Part shown: in pieces, positions 7,295-17,969 of the stretch | Layout: each line of letters begins with the position of its first letter | How positions within the stretch are numbered: the first letter of the stretch is position 1 | Assembly (NCBI GenBank): GCA_035460165.1 | Contig: DATHWW010000003.1 | Coordinates: 62,001 to 126,000 of the forward strand | From: MM2 sp035460165 | GTDB taxonomy: Bacteria > Pseudomonadota > Gammaproteobacteria > Burkholderiales > Methylophilaceae | Length of the DNA: 64,000 nt | Reading direction: 5' to 3' | Translations under genes and position numbers: made by a program | Notes under the pieces: generated by a model | Seen by the model: only the letters and a program-made list of their open reading frames with translations | Told to the model about the DNA's origin: nothing | Databases searched by the model: none

Positions 7295-7885
7295 TCACTT
7301 GGCCGGGGCCGGAGCAGCTGCTTCGGCAGGCGCTGCGGCTTCTGGGGCAGGAGCCGCCTCTGCGGCGGCGGCCTCGGGGGCCGCAGGCGGTTCCGGAGCC
7401 TTGAAATCAGCGCCGGACTTGTTGGCCATGTAGACCACGGCACTCGCCACTTCATGATCGCTCAGGTCGGGGCTGCCGCCGCGTGCGGGCATCATGCGGA
7501 CGCCTTCGATAGCATGCTTGACCAGGGTCTCGTAGCCTTGGGCGATACGCGGGCCCCATGCCCCGTTGTCGCCAATTTTGGGAGAACCGAGCGCGCCTGC
7601 AGCATGGCAGGCGGCACAGATTGCCTGAACCACTTCTTCGCCGCTTTTTTGCTGAGTCGCACCGCCGCCGGTGGCTGCAAGATTCACTTCTGCGACCGGC
7701 TTGATGCGCTCCACAACGGCGGCCTCGGAGGCGGTCGAATTGCTCTCTTCGATATGGCTGGCCTGAATGCCGGTCATCATTTTATAGACCAGGAAAAACA
7801 CCAATGCCGGAGCAAAAAGGCCTCCGAGCAAAGCAAGAACAAATTGCTTGACGGTGGTCTTGGGAAATTCGTGGTGCGTGCTCAT
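7295..7885 (-). CDS. Membrane-anchored c5-type monohaem cytochrome with Ala/Pro/Glu tail
   Basis: A 196-residue protein with an N-terminal transmembrane anchor (about residues 17-36). The haem c motif is CAACH (about residues 89-93), and a downstream Met in RMMPARGG is the probable sixth ligand, as in cytochrome c5/CycB relatives. The last 35 or so residues are an unusual Ala/Pro/Glu low-complexity tail. It should carry electrons in the periplasm, tethered to the inner membrane. It is transcribed alone, from a clear promoter divergent from tRNA-Arg to a terminator. Confidence 0.88.
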   Translation of the reverse strand: MSTHHEFPKTTVKQFVLALLGGLFAPALVFFLVYKMMTGIQASHIEESNSTASEAAVVERIKPVAEVNLAATGGGATQQKSGEEVVQAICAACHAAGALGSPKIGDNGAWGPRIAQGYETLVKHAIEGVRMMPARGGSPDLSDHEVASAVVYMANKSGADFKAPEPPAAPEAAAAEAAPAPEAAAPAEAAAPAPAK

Positions 7886-7921
7886 GGGCCTAAATTCCTA
7901 AAATGGGGTAAAAAATGTTCA

Positions 7922-7950
7922 ATTATACTGGTATCCCCGCACCCGGACAA
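7922..7950 (-). promoter_or_regulatory. Promoter of the c5-type cytochrome gene
   Basis: On the minus strand, -35 TTGTCC (7945-7950) and a perfect -10 TATAAT (7922-7927) are separated by 17 bp, 37 bp upstream of the ATG. The -35 box lies just upstream of the divergent tRNA promoter. Confidence 0.65.
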
Positions 7951-7969
7951 AGCACAGGGACTGGGCATT

Positions 7970-7978
7970 TGCTATAAT
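7970..7978 (+). promoter_or_regulatory. Extended -10 promoter of tRNA-Arg
   Basis: TGCTATAAT contains a perfect -10 hexamer (7973-7978) with the TGn extension, ending 8 bp before the first tRNA base. Transcription should therefore start at or very near the mature 5' end. Confidence 0.6.
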
Positions 7979-7986
7979 TCGGGCAC

Positions 7987-8063
7987 GCGCCCGTAGCTCA
8001 GTTGGATAGAGTATTGGTTTCCGAAGCCAAGGGTCACTGGTTCGAATCCAGTCGGGCGCGCCA
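7987..8063 (+). tRNA. tRNA-Arg (anticodon CCG)
   Basis: A 77-nt cloverleaf. The acceptor arms GCGCCCG and CGGGCGC pair, and the anticodon stem TTGGT/GCCAA encloses the loop TTCCGAA, so the anticodon is CCG, reading CGG. The T arm ACTGG-TTCGAAT-CCAGT is standard, and the 3' CCA is encoded. Confidence 0.97.
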
Positions 8064-8179
8064 CCCCTCCCCTTCACTTCTCATCCCTTCTTGTAGCATA
8101 CCGCGGCAAGTGCTAGTCTTATCAGCGATTTATATATAACAGCAAAAGCTTTCATGTCGTTTCTGACATCTGGGGGGAT

Positions 8180-10771
8180 ATGTTGGATAAGTTCGGTGAT
8201 TGGTTTGCATTAATCGATCCAGCTCCTATCGGAGCCGCATTCGATTGGTCGCCCGGCATTCTCTACTTATACGCATTTTCCGATGTCCTGATCGTCCTTT
8301 CCTGTTACTCGATCCCACTGGCATTCGCCTATTTCGTCTGGCATCGCAAGGATTTGCAGCATCGCTGGATCTTCCTGGTTTTTGGTATTTTCATCCTTGC
8401 CTACGGCATGACGCATCTGGTTTCGCTGGTATTACTCTGGCATCCGGTCTATTGGCTCGACATTTCCATGAAGCTCCTGACCGCCGCCGTTTCCGTCGGC
8501 ACCGCTTACATGGTGCTCAAGATTCTTCCCCATGCGCTGAAAATCCCCAACCCGACCCAGCTTGCCGCGGAAGTAGAGGCCGAAATACAGGAACGGCGCG
8601 AGGCCTTTGTCGCCCTGAAAACCACCGAGATCTCGCTGCGAGAATCACGCGAGGAATTGCGCAAAGCCAATCTGGAACTGGAAGGACGCGTCGAATCGCG
8701 CACGCAGGAGTTAGCGCGGCAAACCGCTGTTCTGCGCCGCATCATCGACTCCATCCCCGACCTGATCATCCTCAAGGACACCAACAGCGCCTATCTCGGC
8801 AGCAACAAAGCTTTCGAAGAGTTCACGGGCAAGTCCGAACAGGAGCAGATAGGCAAGACCGATTACGATCTTTTTGACTCCAACCTGGCCGTTACTTTCC
8901 GCAGTCTCGACAGGCAAATCCTGGAGTCGGGACAAACCCATAGCCAGGAAGAATGGGTCACCTATCCGGATGGCCGGCAGGCTCTCCTGAGTACGGTGAA
9001 AACTCCGTTTTACGGTCCTGACGGTGAAATCCTCGGCCTGGTCGGCATCAGCCGCGACATCACCGATCGGGTAGAGGCAGAAAACTCGTTACGCCAGGCG
9101 GCCACGGTATTCGAAAGCACGCGCGAAGGCGTGATCATCACCAACGCCGACAAGTACATCCTGATGGTGAATCGCGCTTTCACGGAAATGCTGGGGTACA
9201 CCGAAGCGGAAGTGTTGGGGAAATCGACCGATATGCTGCAGTCTCGGCGCCATGACAAGGAATTTTTCCGCCGCATGTGGACGGAGATCAAGACGATAGG
9301 GCATTGGCAAGGCGAGGTATGGAATCGTCGCAAGAGCGGCGACGAATTTCCCCAGCTCCTGAGCATCAGCACGGTGAAAGACAACGAAGGCAAGGTCTCG
9401 CAGTACGTCAGCGTGTTCACCGACATTTCCAAGATCAAGGAAACCGAAGCGGAACTGGAATTCCTGGCGCACCATGACCCGCTGACCCGACTCCCGAATC
9501 GCCGCCTGTTACTCTCGCGCCTCCGCCACGGGATCGAAGTCATCAAACGCGAAGGCGGCATGTTTGCATTGCTGATGCTGGATCTTGACCGTTTCAAGGA
9601 TGTCAACGACAGCTTCGGGCATGCCACGGGCGATGAGCTGTTGCAACAGGTCGCCGACCGCTTGACGAAACGGTTGCGCACCGTCGATACGCTTACCCGC
9701 CTGGGCGGCGATGAGTTCACGGTATTGTTGCAAGGCATCGCCAATCGGGAAGACGCCGGCCGTGTCGCCAGCGAAATTGTCACGATGCTGGGTGAACCAT
9801 GGTTTCTTTCCAACGGCTTCGAGGTGCGCATAGGCTCCAGCGTCGGCATTACGCTGTATCCCGATCATTGCACGACCGCGGAAGAAATGCTGCAGCAGGC
9901 CGACACCGCGCTTTATCAGGCCAAGGAGGAAGGCCGCGGCCGCTTCAAATATTTCTCCGAAGACCTGACTATCGCCGCGCGCGAACGCATCGCCCTTGAG
10001 GCGGCATTGCGTCGTGCACTCACAGAGAAAGAGTTTCGCGTTTACTATCAGCCGCAAATCGATATCGCATCGGGCGAGCTCGTAGGCGCGGAAGCCCTGC
10101 TGCGCTGGCAGCATCCGGAAGAGGGCATGATGTTGCCCAGCCGCTATATTTCCGTCGCGGAGGAAACCGGGTTGATAGGCGCCATCGGCGATTGGGTGTT
10201 GATGGAAACCTGCATTCAGGGCAAGAAATGGCTGGATACGGGGCATAAACCGATCACGCTGGCCGTCAATCTTTCGCCCCAGCAATTCCATCACAAGGAT
10301 ATTACTGCCACTGTCGCACGCACCCTGGAGGAAACCGGTTTTCCGGCGCAGTTACTCGAGCTGGAACTGACCGAAACCATTCTGATCAAGCGCGAACAGG
10401 ATGCCGTGGAAAAAATGCATCACATGCGCGAGCAAGGCATCCGCCTGGCGATCGACGATTTCGGTACCGGCTACTCGTCGCTCTCCTACCTCAAGCGCTT
10501 TCCCCTCGATGTGCTCAAGATCGACAAGAGCTTCGTCGACGACATTCCCGAACATCGCGACGACATGGAAATTGCCAATACCGTCATCGCCATCGGCCAC
10601 ACCCTCGGCTTCAAGGTACTGGCAGAAGGCGTTGAAACGCGGGAGCAGCTCGAGTTTCTCAGGGAGCAAGGCTGCGATTTATACCAGGGCTACCTGATGA
10701 GCCCGCCGCTGCCTGCAGATGAATTCGAAAAGTTGCTTGCTTCAAGCTCAACACTAGAGCCTGCCGCATAA
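8180..10771 (+). CDS. Ethylene-receptor-like membrane sensor with PAS-PAS-GGDEF-EAL domains
   Basis: An 863-residue cyclic-di-GMP enzyme. Residues 28-120 form three membrane helices that line up with the plant ETR1 ethylene-binding domain. Asp35, Ile45, Pro46 and His79 match ETR1 Asp25, Ile35, Pro36 and His69, but the copper ligand Cys65 is Tyr75 here and Tyr32 is Cys42. A coiled coil (about 130-180) and two PAS domains (about 185-300 and 308-425) follow. Next come GGDEF (RLGGDEF intact, with an RxxD inhibitory site RTVD) and EAL (EALLRW, DDFGTGYSSL intact). Both synthesis and hydrolysis of c-di-GMP are possible. It is monocistronic, ending in a strong terminator. Confidence 0.92.
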   Translation: MLDKFGDWFALIDPAPIGAAFDWSPGILYLYAFSDVLIVLSCYSIPLAFAYFVWHRKDLQHRWIFLVFGIFILAYGMTHLVSLVLLWHPVYWLDISMKLLTAAVSVGTAYMVLKILPHALKIPNPTQLAAEVEAEIQERREAFVALKTTEISLRESREELRKANLELEGRVESRTQELARQTAVLRRIIDSIPDLIILKDTNSAYLGSNKAFEEFTGKSEQEQIGKTDYDLFDSNLAVTFRSLDRQILESGQTHSQEEWVTYPDGRQALLSTVKTPFYGPDGEILGLVGISRDITDRVEAENSLRQAATVFESTREGVIITNADKYILMVNRAFTEMLGYTEAEVLGKSTDMLQSRRHDKEFFRRMWTEIKTIGHWQGEVWNRRKSGDEFPQLLSISTVKDNEGKVSQYVSVFTDISKIKETEAELEFLAHHDPLTRLPNRRLLLSRLRHGIEVIKREGGMFALLMLDLDRFKDVNDSFGHATGDELLQQVADRLTKRLRTVDTLTRLGGDEFTVLLQGIANREDAGRVASEIVTMLGEPWFLSNGFEVRIGSSVGITLYPDHCTTAEEMLQQADTALYQAKEEGRGRFKYFSEDLTIAARERIALEAALRRALTEKEFRVYYQPQIDIASGELVGAEALLRWQHPEEGMMLPSRYISVAEETGLIGAIGDWVLMETCIQGKKWLDTGHKPITLAVNLSPQQFHHKDITATVARTLEETGFPAQLLELELTETILIKREQDAVEKMHHMREQGIRLAIDDFGTGYSSLSYLKRFPLDVLKIDKSFVDDIPEHRDDMEIANTVIAIGHTLGFKVLAEGVETREQLEFLREQGCDLYQGYLMSPPLPADEFEKLLASSSTLEPAA

Positions 10772-10799
10772 AAAAACAGCCCCAACTGGGGCTGTTTTT
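10772..10799. terminator. Bidirectional terminator between the GGDEF/EAL gene and secA
   Basis: AAAAACAGCCCC and GGGGCTGTTTTT form a perfect 12-bp stem around AACT, with A and T runs on both sides. It serves the two convergent genes. Confidence 0.92.
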
Positions 10800-10817
10800 A
10801 ATGTTGGTTCAATCGCC

Positions 10818-13544
<2,727 letters not shown>

Positions 13545-13609
13545 AAAAGGATGTCGATTTCCCGCAGTAGCGGAACATTATGGTTAGAAGTGGATGGTTA
13601 GGACAGAAA

Positions 13610-14491
13610 TTAGCCGTTATTGTTCTTCAGGTATTTGCGCGGATCCAGCGGGACACCGTTGAGCCGCACTTCGTAATGCAGGTGCGGCCCGGTAGAGCGT
13701 CCCGTGCTGCCAACCGTGGCAATCGGTTGCCCCTTGCTTACGCGATCCCCGACCTTGACCAAAAAGCCGGATACGTGTGCATAGCGCGTATCGAGGCCAA
13801 AACCGTGATCCACGCGGACGATATTACCATAATCCGGTGCTCTTTCCGCCTGGGTGACGATGCCGTCGGCGGCCGCATGTATCGGCGTACCGGCGTCCGC
13901 CATGAAATCGAGTCCCTTGTGAAACGCTTGCTGGCCGGTGAAAGGATCAGGGCGCCAACCGTAGCTGGAGGAGTTGTATCCGGCGTTGACCGGCGCGCCG
14001 GACGGGAATGTCGTCTTTTTCAGGTTCTGCTGCAAGAGATGCATGCTGATCGCGTCCAACCGCTCGGTGCGCTCCTGCACATCCGCCAGCAATTGCGCTA
14101 CCTGCTTGTCGATTTCCGCGGAAGAAAGGGGTGCCGTCTGCTCGAGCGGGCCGCCCTGGGCCGGAGGCTCGCTTACATTGATATTCTTGACACCCGCCAT
14201 TTCGGCCAGCCGCGCGCTCAGGGCATCCAACCGCATAATGCGCGCCTGGATTTCGCCCAGCTGCTGGGCCAGCGCATTCATGTGCTGCTGCTGGTTATGA
14301 CGGACGGCGTTCAGCAAGCGCACTGGCAGGAGTTCGTTGACGCCGTGGTCCTCGCTGCCTGGCTGTGGCAGAATAAGCGCGGCGGTGATCAATGGCGGCA
14401 CGCTGATCAGGACCGCCAACAGCAGCAAAAACTGCGGCAACGAAAAGGTCCTGGCTTTCGCCATATTGTTTGATACGAAAATGATATTCAC
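13610..14491 (-). CDS. Periplasmic M23-family (LytM/NlpD-like) metallopeptidase
   Basis: About 293 residues. An N-terminal membrane anchor (about residues 18-40) is followed by a short coiled coil (about 65-145) and a C-terminal Peptidase_M23 domain. The zinc-site motifs are HKGLDFMADAGTPIHA and GPHLHYEV, both intact, so it is probably an active peptidoglycan endopeptidase. The frame extends to 14554, but GTG at 14491 is chosen because GGGGAAA precedes it and related betaproteobacterial proteins begin with a short hydrophobic-basic start like this one. It lies between secA and dciA. Confidence 0.88.
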   Translation of the reverse strand: MNIIFVSNNMAKARTFSLPQFLLLLAVLISVPPLITAALILPQPGSEDHGVNELLPVRLLNAVRHNQQQHMNALAQQLGEIQARIMRLDALSARLAEMAGVKNINVSEPPAQGGPLEQTAPLSSAEIDKQVAQLLADVQERTERLDAISMHLLQQNLKKTTFPSGAPVNAGYNSSSYGWRPDPFTGQQAFHKGLDFMADAGTPIHAAADGIVTQAERAPDYGNIVRVDHGFGLDTRYAHVSGFLVKVGDRVSKGQPIATVGSTGRSTGPHLHYEVRLNGVPLDPRKYLKNNNG

Positions 14492-14571
14492 ACTTTCCCC
14501 TTTACCAGGATACGCCGCTTGCAAACGCGCCCTGGGCGCCCTGCTGCCGAACAAATCCCCGGTTTCCCATC

Positions 14572-14988
14572 ATGCGGCGCCTTAACGCGCTCTTCCGGGA
14601 TAATGCCGAGCTTCATGCCTTGGCGAACGAGGCCGGCAAATTCACCGGCCTGCAAAAAATCTGGGATGGGATAGTGCCTGAGGCACTGCAACCATACACC
14701 CGGGCGGGGGGCGTCAAGCATCGCCGCTTAACGGTTTTCGCCGACAACGGCGCCGTCGCAACCAAGCTCAAACTGCTCACGCCCAACCTGCTAAAAAACT
14801 TGCAAAACAAGGGGGTAGAAGTTACTTCAATTCGCATTGAAGTGCAAGTCCAATCTCAGCGCCGCGCCGCGCCGCATGTGGCACGCGCGATCAGCAACAA
14901 GGCCGCCGACACCCTCTCCCAACTCGCCGACAATCTACCCGACTCGCCTTTGCGGCAAGCATTGCAACGCCTCGCCGGAAGACGCTGA
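14572..14988 (+). CDS. dciA: DciA/DUF721-family protein, likely replicative helicase loader
   Basis: A 138-residue DUF721 protein with a conserved KH-like N-terminal half (LQKIWDGIVPEAL, then VFADNGAVATKLKLLTPNLLKNL) and a basic, probably flexible C-terminus. DciA loads the DnaB helicase in bacteria lacking DnaC or DnaI. The position next to the M23 gene and secA is typical of betaproteobacteria. It is divergent from the M23 gene and ends 5 bp before the permease gene. Confidence 0.82.
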   Translation: MRRLNALFRDNAELHALANEAGKFTGLQKIWDGIVPEALQPYTRAGGVKHRRLTVFADNGAVATKLKLLTPNLLKNLQNKGVEVTSIRIEVQVQSQRRAAPHVARAISNKAADTLSQLADNLPDSPLRQALQRLAGRR

Positions 14989-14993
14989 TCCAC

Positions 14994-15785
14994 ATGGAGT
15001 GGTTACTTTATCTTGCCACGGGATTTATCGGCGGCCTGCTCTCCGGCATGTTCGGTGTCGGCGGCGGAATCATCGTCGTTCCCATCCTCGCGATGCTGTT
15101 TACCAGCCTGCATTTTGCGCCGGATCACATCATGCATCTGGCGATAGGCACTTCGCTGGCCGCCATCATCGTGAATTCGATTTCCTCGACTCGCGCACAT
15201 CACCGGCACGAGAACGTCAACTGGGCCATATTCCGCTACATGGCCCCTACAGGCATTCTGGGCGCAATCTTCGCTAGCTGGCTGGCAGCGCGCATACATA
15301 GCGATGACCTACAGCTGCTTTTTGCGATTTTCGAATGCGCGATTGCGCTGCATTTGTTCCTGGGGCGACTGCCGCACAAACACCGAGAATTCACCTGGAA
15401 ACCCGGCCTCTACGCCTTCGGCGCAGCGGTCGGTACTTTATCCAGCCTGCTCGGCATCGGTGGCGGCACCGTCTCCGTGCCTTTCCTCATCTACGGCACG
15501 CGCGACCTGCGCGCCGCCATCGGCACCGCGGCGGCCATCGGGCTGCCGCTATCGGTGGTCGGCTCGCTGGGTTATGTCGTTTCGGGAACAGGCGTCGCAG
15601 GTTTGCCGGCGCCCAGCCTGGGCTACGTCTATTTACCGGCAATGCTCGGCATCGCTTTCGCCGGCCTCTTCGGTGCGCCTCTCGGCGTGAAGCTGGCGCA
15701 GCGGCTGCCAGTGCATACCCTGAAGAAATGCCTTGCCGCGCTGCTCTTTCTGCTGGGCCTCAAGATGGGCTGGAGCCTGCTATAA
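14994..15785 (+). CDS. TauE/SafE (DUF81) family sulfite/organic anion exporter
   Basis: A 263-residue polytopic membrane protein with about eight helices arranged as two homologous halves. Each half has the family glycine motif, GMFGVGGGIIVVP near the start and SLLGIGGGTVSVP in the middle. TauE/SafE members export or import sulfite, sulfoacetate and related anions; the substrate here is unknown. Its stop overlaps the 3' end of the convergent cca gene by 6 bp. Confidence 0.88.
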   Translation: MEWLLYLATGFIGGLLSGMFGVGGGIIVVPILAMLFTSLHFAPDHIMHLAIGTSLAAIIVNSISSTRAHHRHENVNWAIFRYMAPTGILGAIFASWLAARIHSDDLQLLFAIFECAIALHLFLGRLPHKHREFTWKPGLYAFGAAVGTLSSLLGIGGGTVSVPFLIYGTRDLRAAIGTAAAIGLPLSVVGSLGYVVSGTGVAGLPAPSLGYVYLPAMLGIAFAGLFGAPLGVKLAQRLPVHTLKKCLAALLFLLGLKMGWSLL

Positions 15786-16997
15786 GGCTGGAGGTAGTTG
15801 CGCGACGGCTTCCACCCGCGCTTTAAAAATCGCGTCGCGGATTTTTTCCGGTTGATCGAATTGTCCGGCGATCGCGCCAGCATCCACGGCCTGGGCAATC
15901 TTTAAGGCGCGTCGCAAATAATCCGCTTCGGGAAACGGCCGCGTCTCAAAACCGGGACGGCCGCGCACATCGCTCTCACAGGCCAGCAAAAACGCTTCAA
16001 AGCGCTGCGGCTGGCGTAGCGCATCCGTATCGTGCAGCAGTTGCACGACCGTATCCGGCCGCATTTCCAGCGCCCGGTAAGCCTTGCCGTGGAAATTGGC
16101 CGTGATCACCGCCACGTCGCGGCAATCGTTGGGCACGCGCAGCCGCTTGCAAACATCCTTCACCAGCCCGACCCCGCGCTGTTCGTGTCCGATGTGACGC
16201 GGCAGCATCTCGACGGGCGTGGTACCTTTGCCGAGATCGTGCGTCAGCGCGGCGAAGCGCACCGGCAGATCGAAATTCTGCGACGCAGCGTAATCCACGA
16301 CCAGCATCACATGCACCCCGGTATCGATTTCCGGATGGTGTTGCGGTGGCTGCGGCACGCCGAACAGCCGGTCCACTTCCGGCAGGATTTTTTTCAGCGC
16401 GCCGCACTGCCGCAGCACCTCGAACATGCGCGAAGGCTTAGCCTCCATCAGTCCTGTTGCCAACTCTTGCCAGACGCGCTCCGGTATTAGCGCGTCGGCC
16501 TCGCCGTTTTCCACCATGTCGCGCATCAGCGCCTGGGTTTCTTCGGCGACGGTAAAATCCGGAAAACGCGCGGCAAATCGCGCGAGACGCAGGATGCGCA
16601 CTGGATCCTCGACAAAGGCCGGCCCCACATGACGCAATATGCCCGCCTTCAGATCATCGACCCCGCGATACGGATCGATCAGTTTGCCTTCGGCATCGCG
16701 GGCAATCGCATTGATGGTGAGGTCGCGCCGGGCGAGATCCTGCTCCAGCGTCACCTCCGGCGCAGCGTACACCTGAAAACCCTTGTAGCCTTTGGCTGTC
16801 TTGCGCTCCGTGCGAGCGAGCGCATACTCCTCCTGGGTTTTCGGATGCAGAAAAACGGGGAAATCCTTGCCGACGGGACGATAGCCCAAGGCCGTCATTT
16901 GCTCCGGCGTGGCGCCGACAACGACGTAATCGTGATCCTTCACAGCGCGCCCGAGCAACTCGTCGCGTACTGCACCACCGACGCAGTAAACCTGCAT
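15780..16997 (-). CDS. cca: Multifunctional CCA-adding tRNA nucleotidyltransferase
   Basis: A 405-residue class II enzyme. It has the nucleotidyltransferase motif VGGAVRD (residues 6-12), the metal-binding KDHDYVVVG, the RRDLTINA motif and a C-terminal HD domain (LTHDLGKG). That is the gammaproteobacterial/betaproteobacterial layout with added phosphatase and 2',3'-cyclic phosphodiesterase activities. It repairs tRNA 3' CCA ends in the cytosol. It lies 5 bp downstream of the epimerase-like gene. Confidence 0.96.
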   Translation of the reverse strand: MQVYCVGGAVRDELLGRAVKDHDYVVVGATPEQMTALGYRPVGKDFPVFLHPKTQEEYALARTERKTAKGYKGFQVYAAPEVTLEQDLARRDLTINAIARDAEGKLIDPYRGVDDLKAGILRHVGPAFVEDPVRILRLARFAARFPDFTVAEETQALMRDMVENGEADALIPERVWQELATGLMEAKPSRMFEVLRQCGALKKILPEVDRLFGVPQPPQHHPEIDTGVHVMLVVDYAASQNFDLPVRFAALTHDLGKGTTPVEMLPRHIGHEQRGVGLVKDVCKRLRVPNDCRDVAVITANFHGKAYRALEMRPDTVVQLLHDTDALRQPQRFEAFLLACESDVRGRPGFETRPFPEADYLRRALKIAQAVDAGAIAGQFDQPEKIRDAIFKARVEAVAQLPPAL

Positions 16998-17002
16998 CGC
17001 GG

Positions 17003-17965
17003 CTACTGCTCTCTTCCCGCTTTACTGCGGAAACGCAAATAGGCATGGCGTGGCGTGTCACCCGCAAGATATTCGGGCACAACCGCCTCCATCGCCATCG
17101 GCTGGATACCGAATACCTCGGGAAACGGACATTCGCAGACACTATCGACTGTCATCGAGTAATAATTGTCGCGGGTCATCAACTTGACCGGCAGCAACTC
17201 CATCGCCCACGCCTGCAAATACGACAGGCGGTCGTTAAGACCGATGATGGCGCGCTTCAAGCCGAGAGTATCGACCACGTATTGCACCAGCTGACGCAAC
17301 GTATACACCTTGGGGCCGCATAGGTTATAAGCCTGGCCGAAGGTCGCCGGATTTTCCAGGCTGGCAACGAATGCCTGCGCGACATCCTCGACGAATACCG
17401 GCTGGAACCGGGCTTCCGGACGTGCCAGCGCCAACACCGGCATCACGCGCGCCAGCTTGGCGAAGAGATTGAGAAAACTGTCGCCGCGGCCGAAGATCAC
17501 CGACGGACGGAACAGCGTGACCTGGAGCGTTTCGCTTGCCGCCTGCATCGCGACCACCTCCCCTTTGGCGCGGGAACGCAGGTAAGCGCTAGGTGCGCTC
17601 TCCGCAGCATTCAGCGCACTCATCTGCAGCAGGCGCTTCACCCCTGCCGCCTGGCATGCTGCGGCGACACGGCGCGGCAACTCCGCATGCACCTTATCGA
17701 AGGTCTTGCGGCGCGACTCGTGCAGGATGCCGACCAGGTTAATGACCGCATCGCAGCCGCTTACCGCACGCTGCAATGCCGCCTCGAAAAACACGTCGCA
17801 TTCCTCGACCTGCACATTAGGCAGCAGGATCAGGCCCTTAGCCCGCTCGCGACGGCGCGTCAGCACCTTGACCTGATACCCGGCCGCGCTCAACCGGTGC
17901 ACGATGTGGCAACCCACAAACCCCGAACCGCCCAGTACACAGATTTTTTTTATTTTCATGAACAC
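17003..17965 (-). CDS. Complex I NDUFA9-like NAD(P)-binding epimerase/dehydratase
   Basis: A 320-residue atypical short-chain dehydrogenase with the N-terminal Rossmann motif VLGGSGFVGCHIV. It lacks the usual YxxxK catalytic pair and shows the SAYLRSRAKGE segment typical of the complex I NDUFA9 subunit family. In bacteria these proteins are often encoded near slt and cca and have no proven complex I role. The start may be the ATG at 17965 or the next one at 17959; both overlap or abut the transglycosylase stop. Confidence 0.82.
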   Translation of the reverse strand: MFMKIKKICVLGGSGFVGCHIVHRLSAAGYQVKVLTRRRERAKGLILLPNVQVEECDVFFEAALQRAVSGCDAVINLVGILHESRRKTFDKVHAELPRRVAAACQAAGVKRLLQMSALNAAESAPSAYLRSRAKGEVVAMQAASETLQVTLFRPSVIFGRGDSFLNLFAKLARVMPVLALARPEARFQPVFVEDVAQAFVASLENPATFGQAYNLCGPKVYTLRQLVQYVVDTLGLKRAIIGLNDRLSYLQAWAMELLPVKLMTRDNYYSMTVDSVCECPFPEVFGIQPMAMEAVVPEYLAGDTPRHAYLRFRSKAGREQ

Positions 17966-17969
17966 TTCG

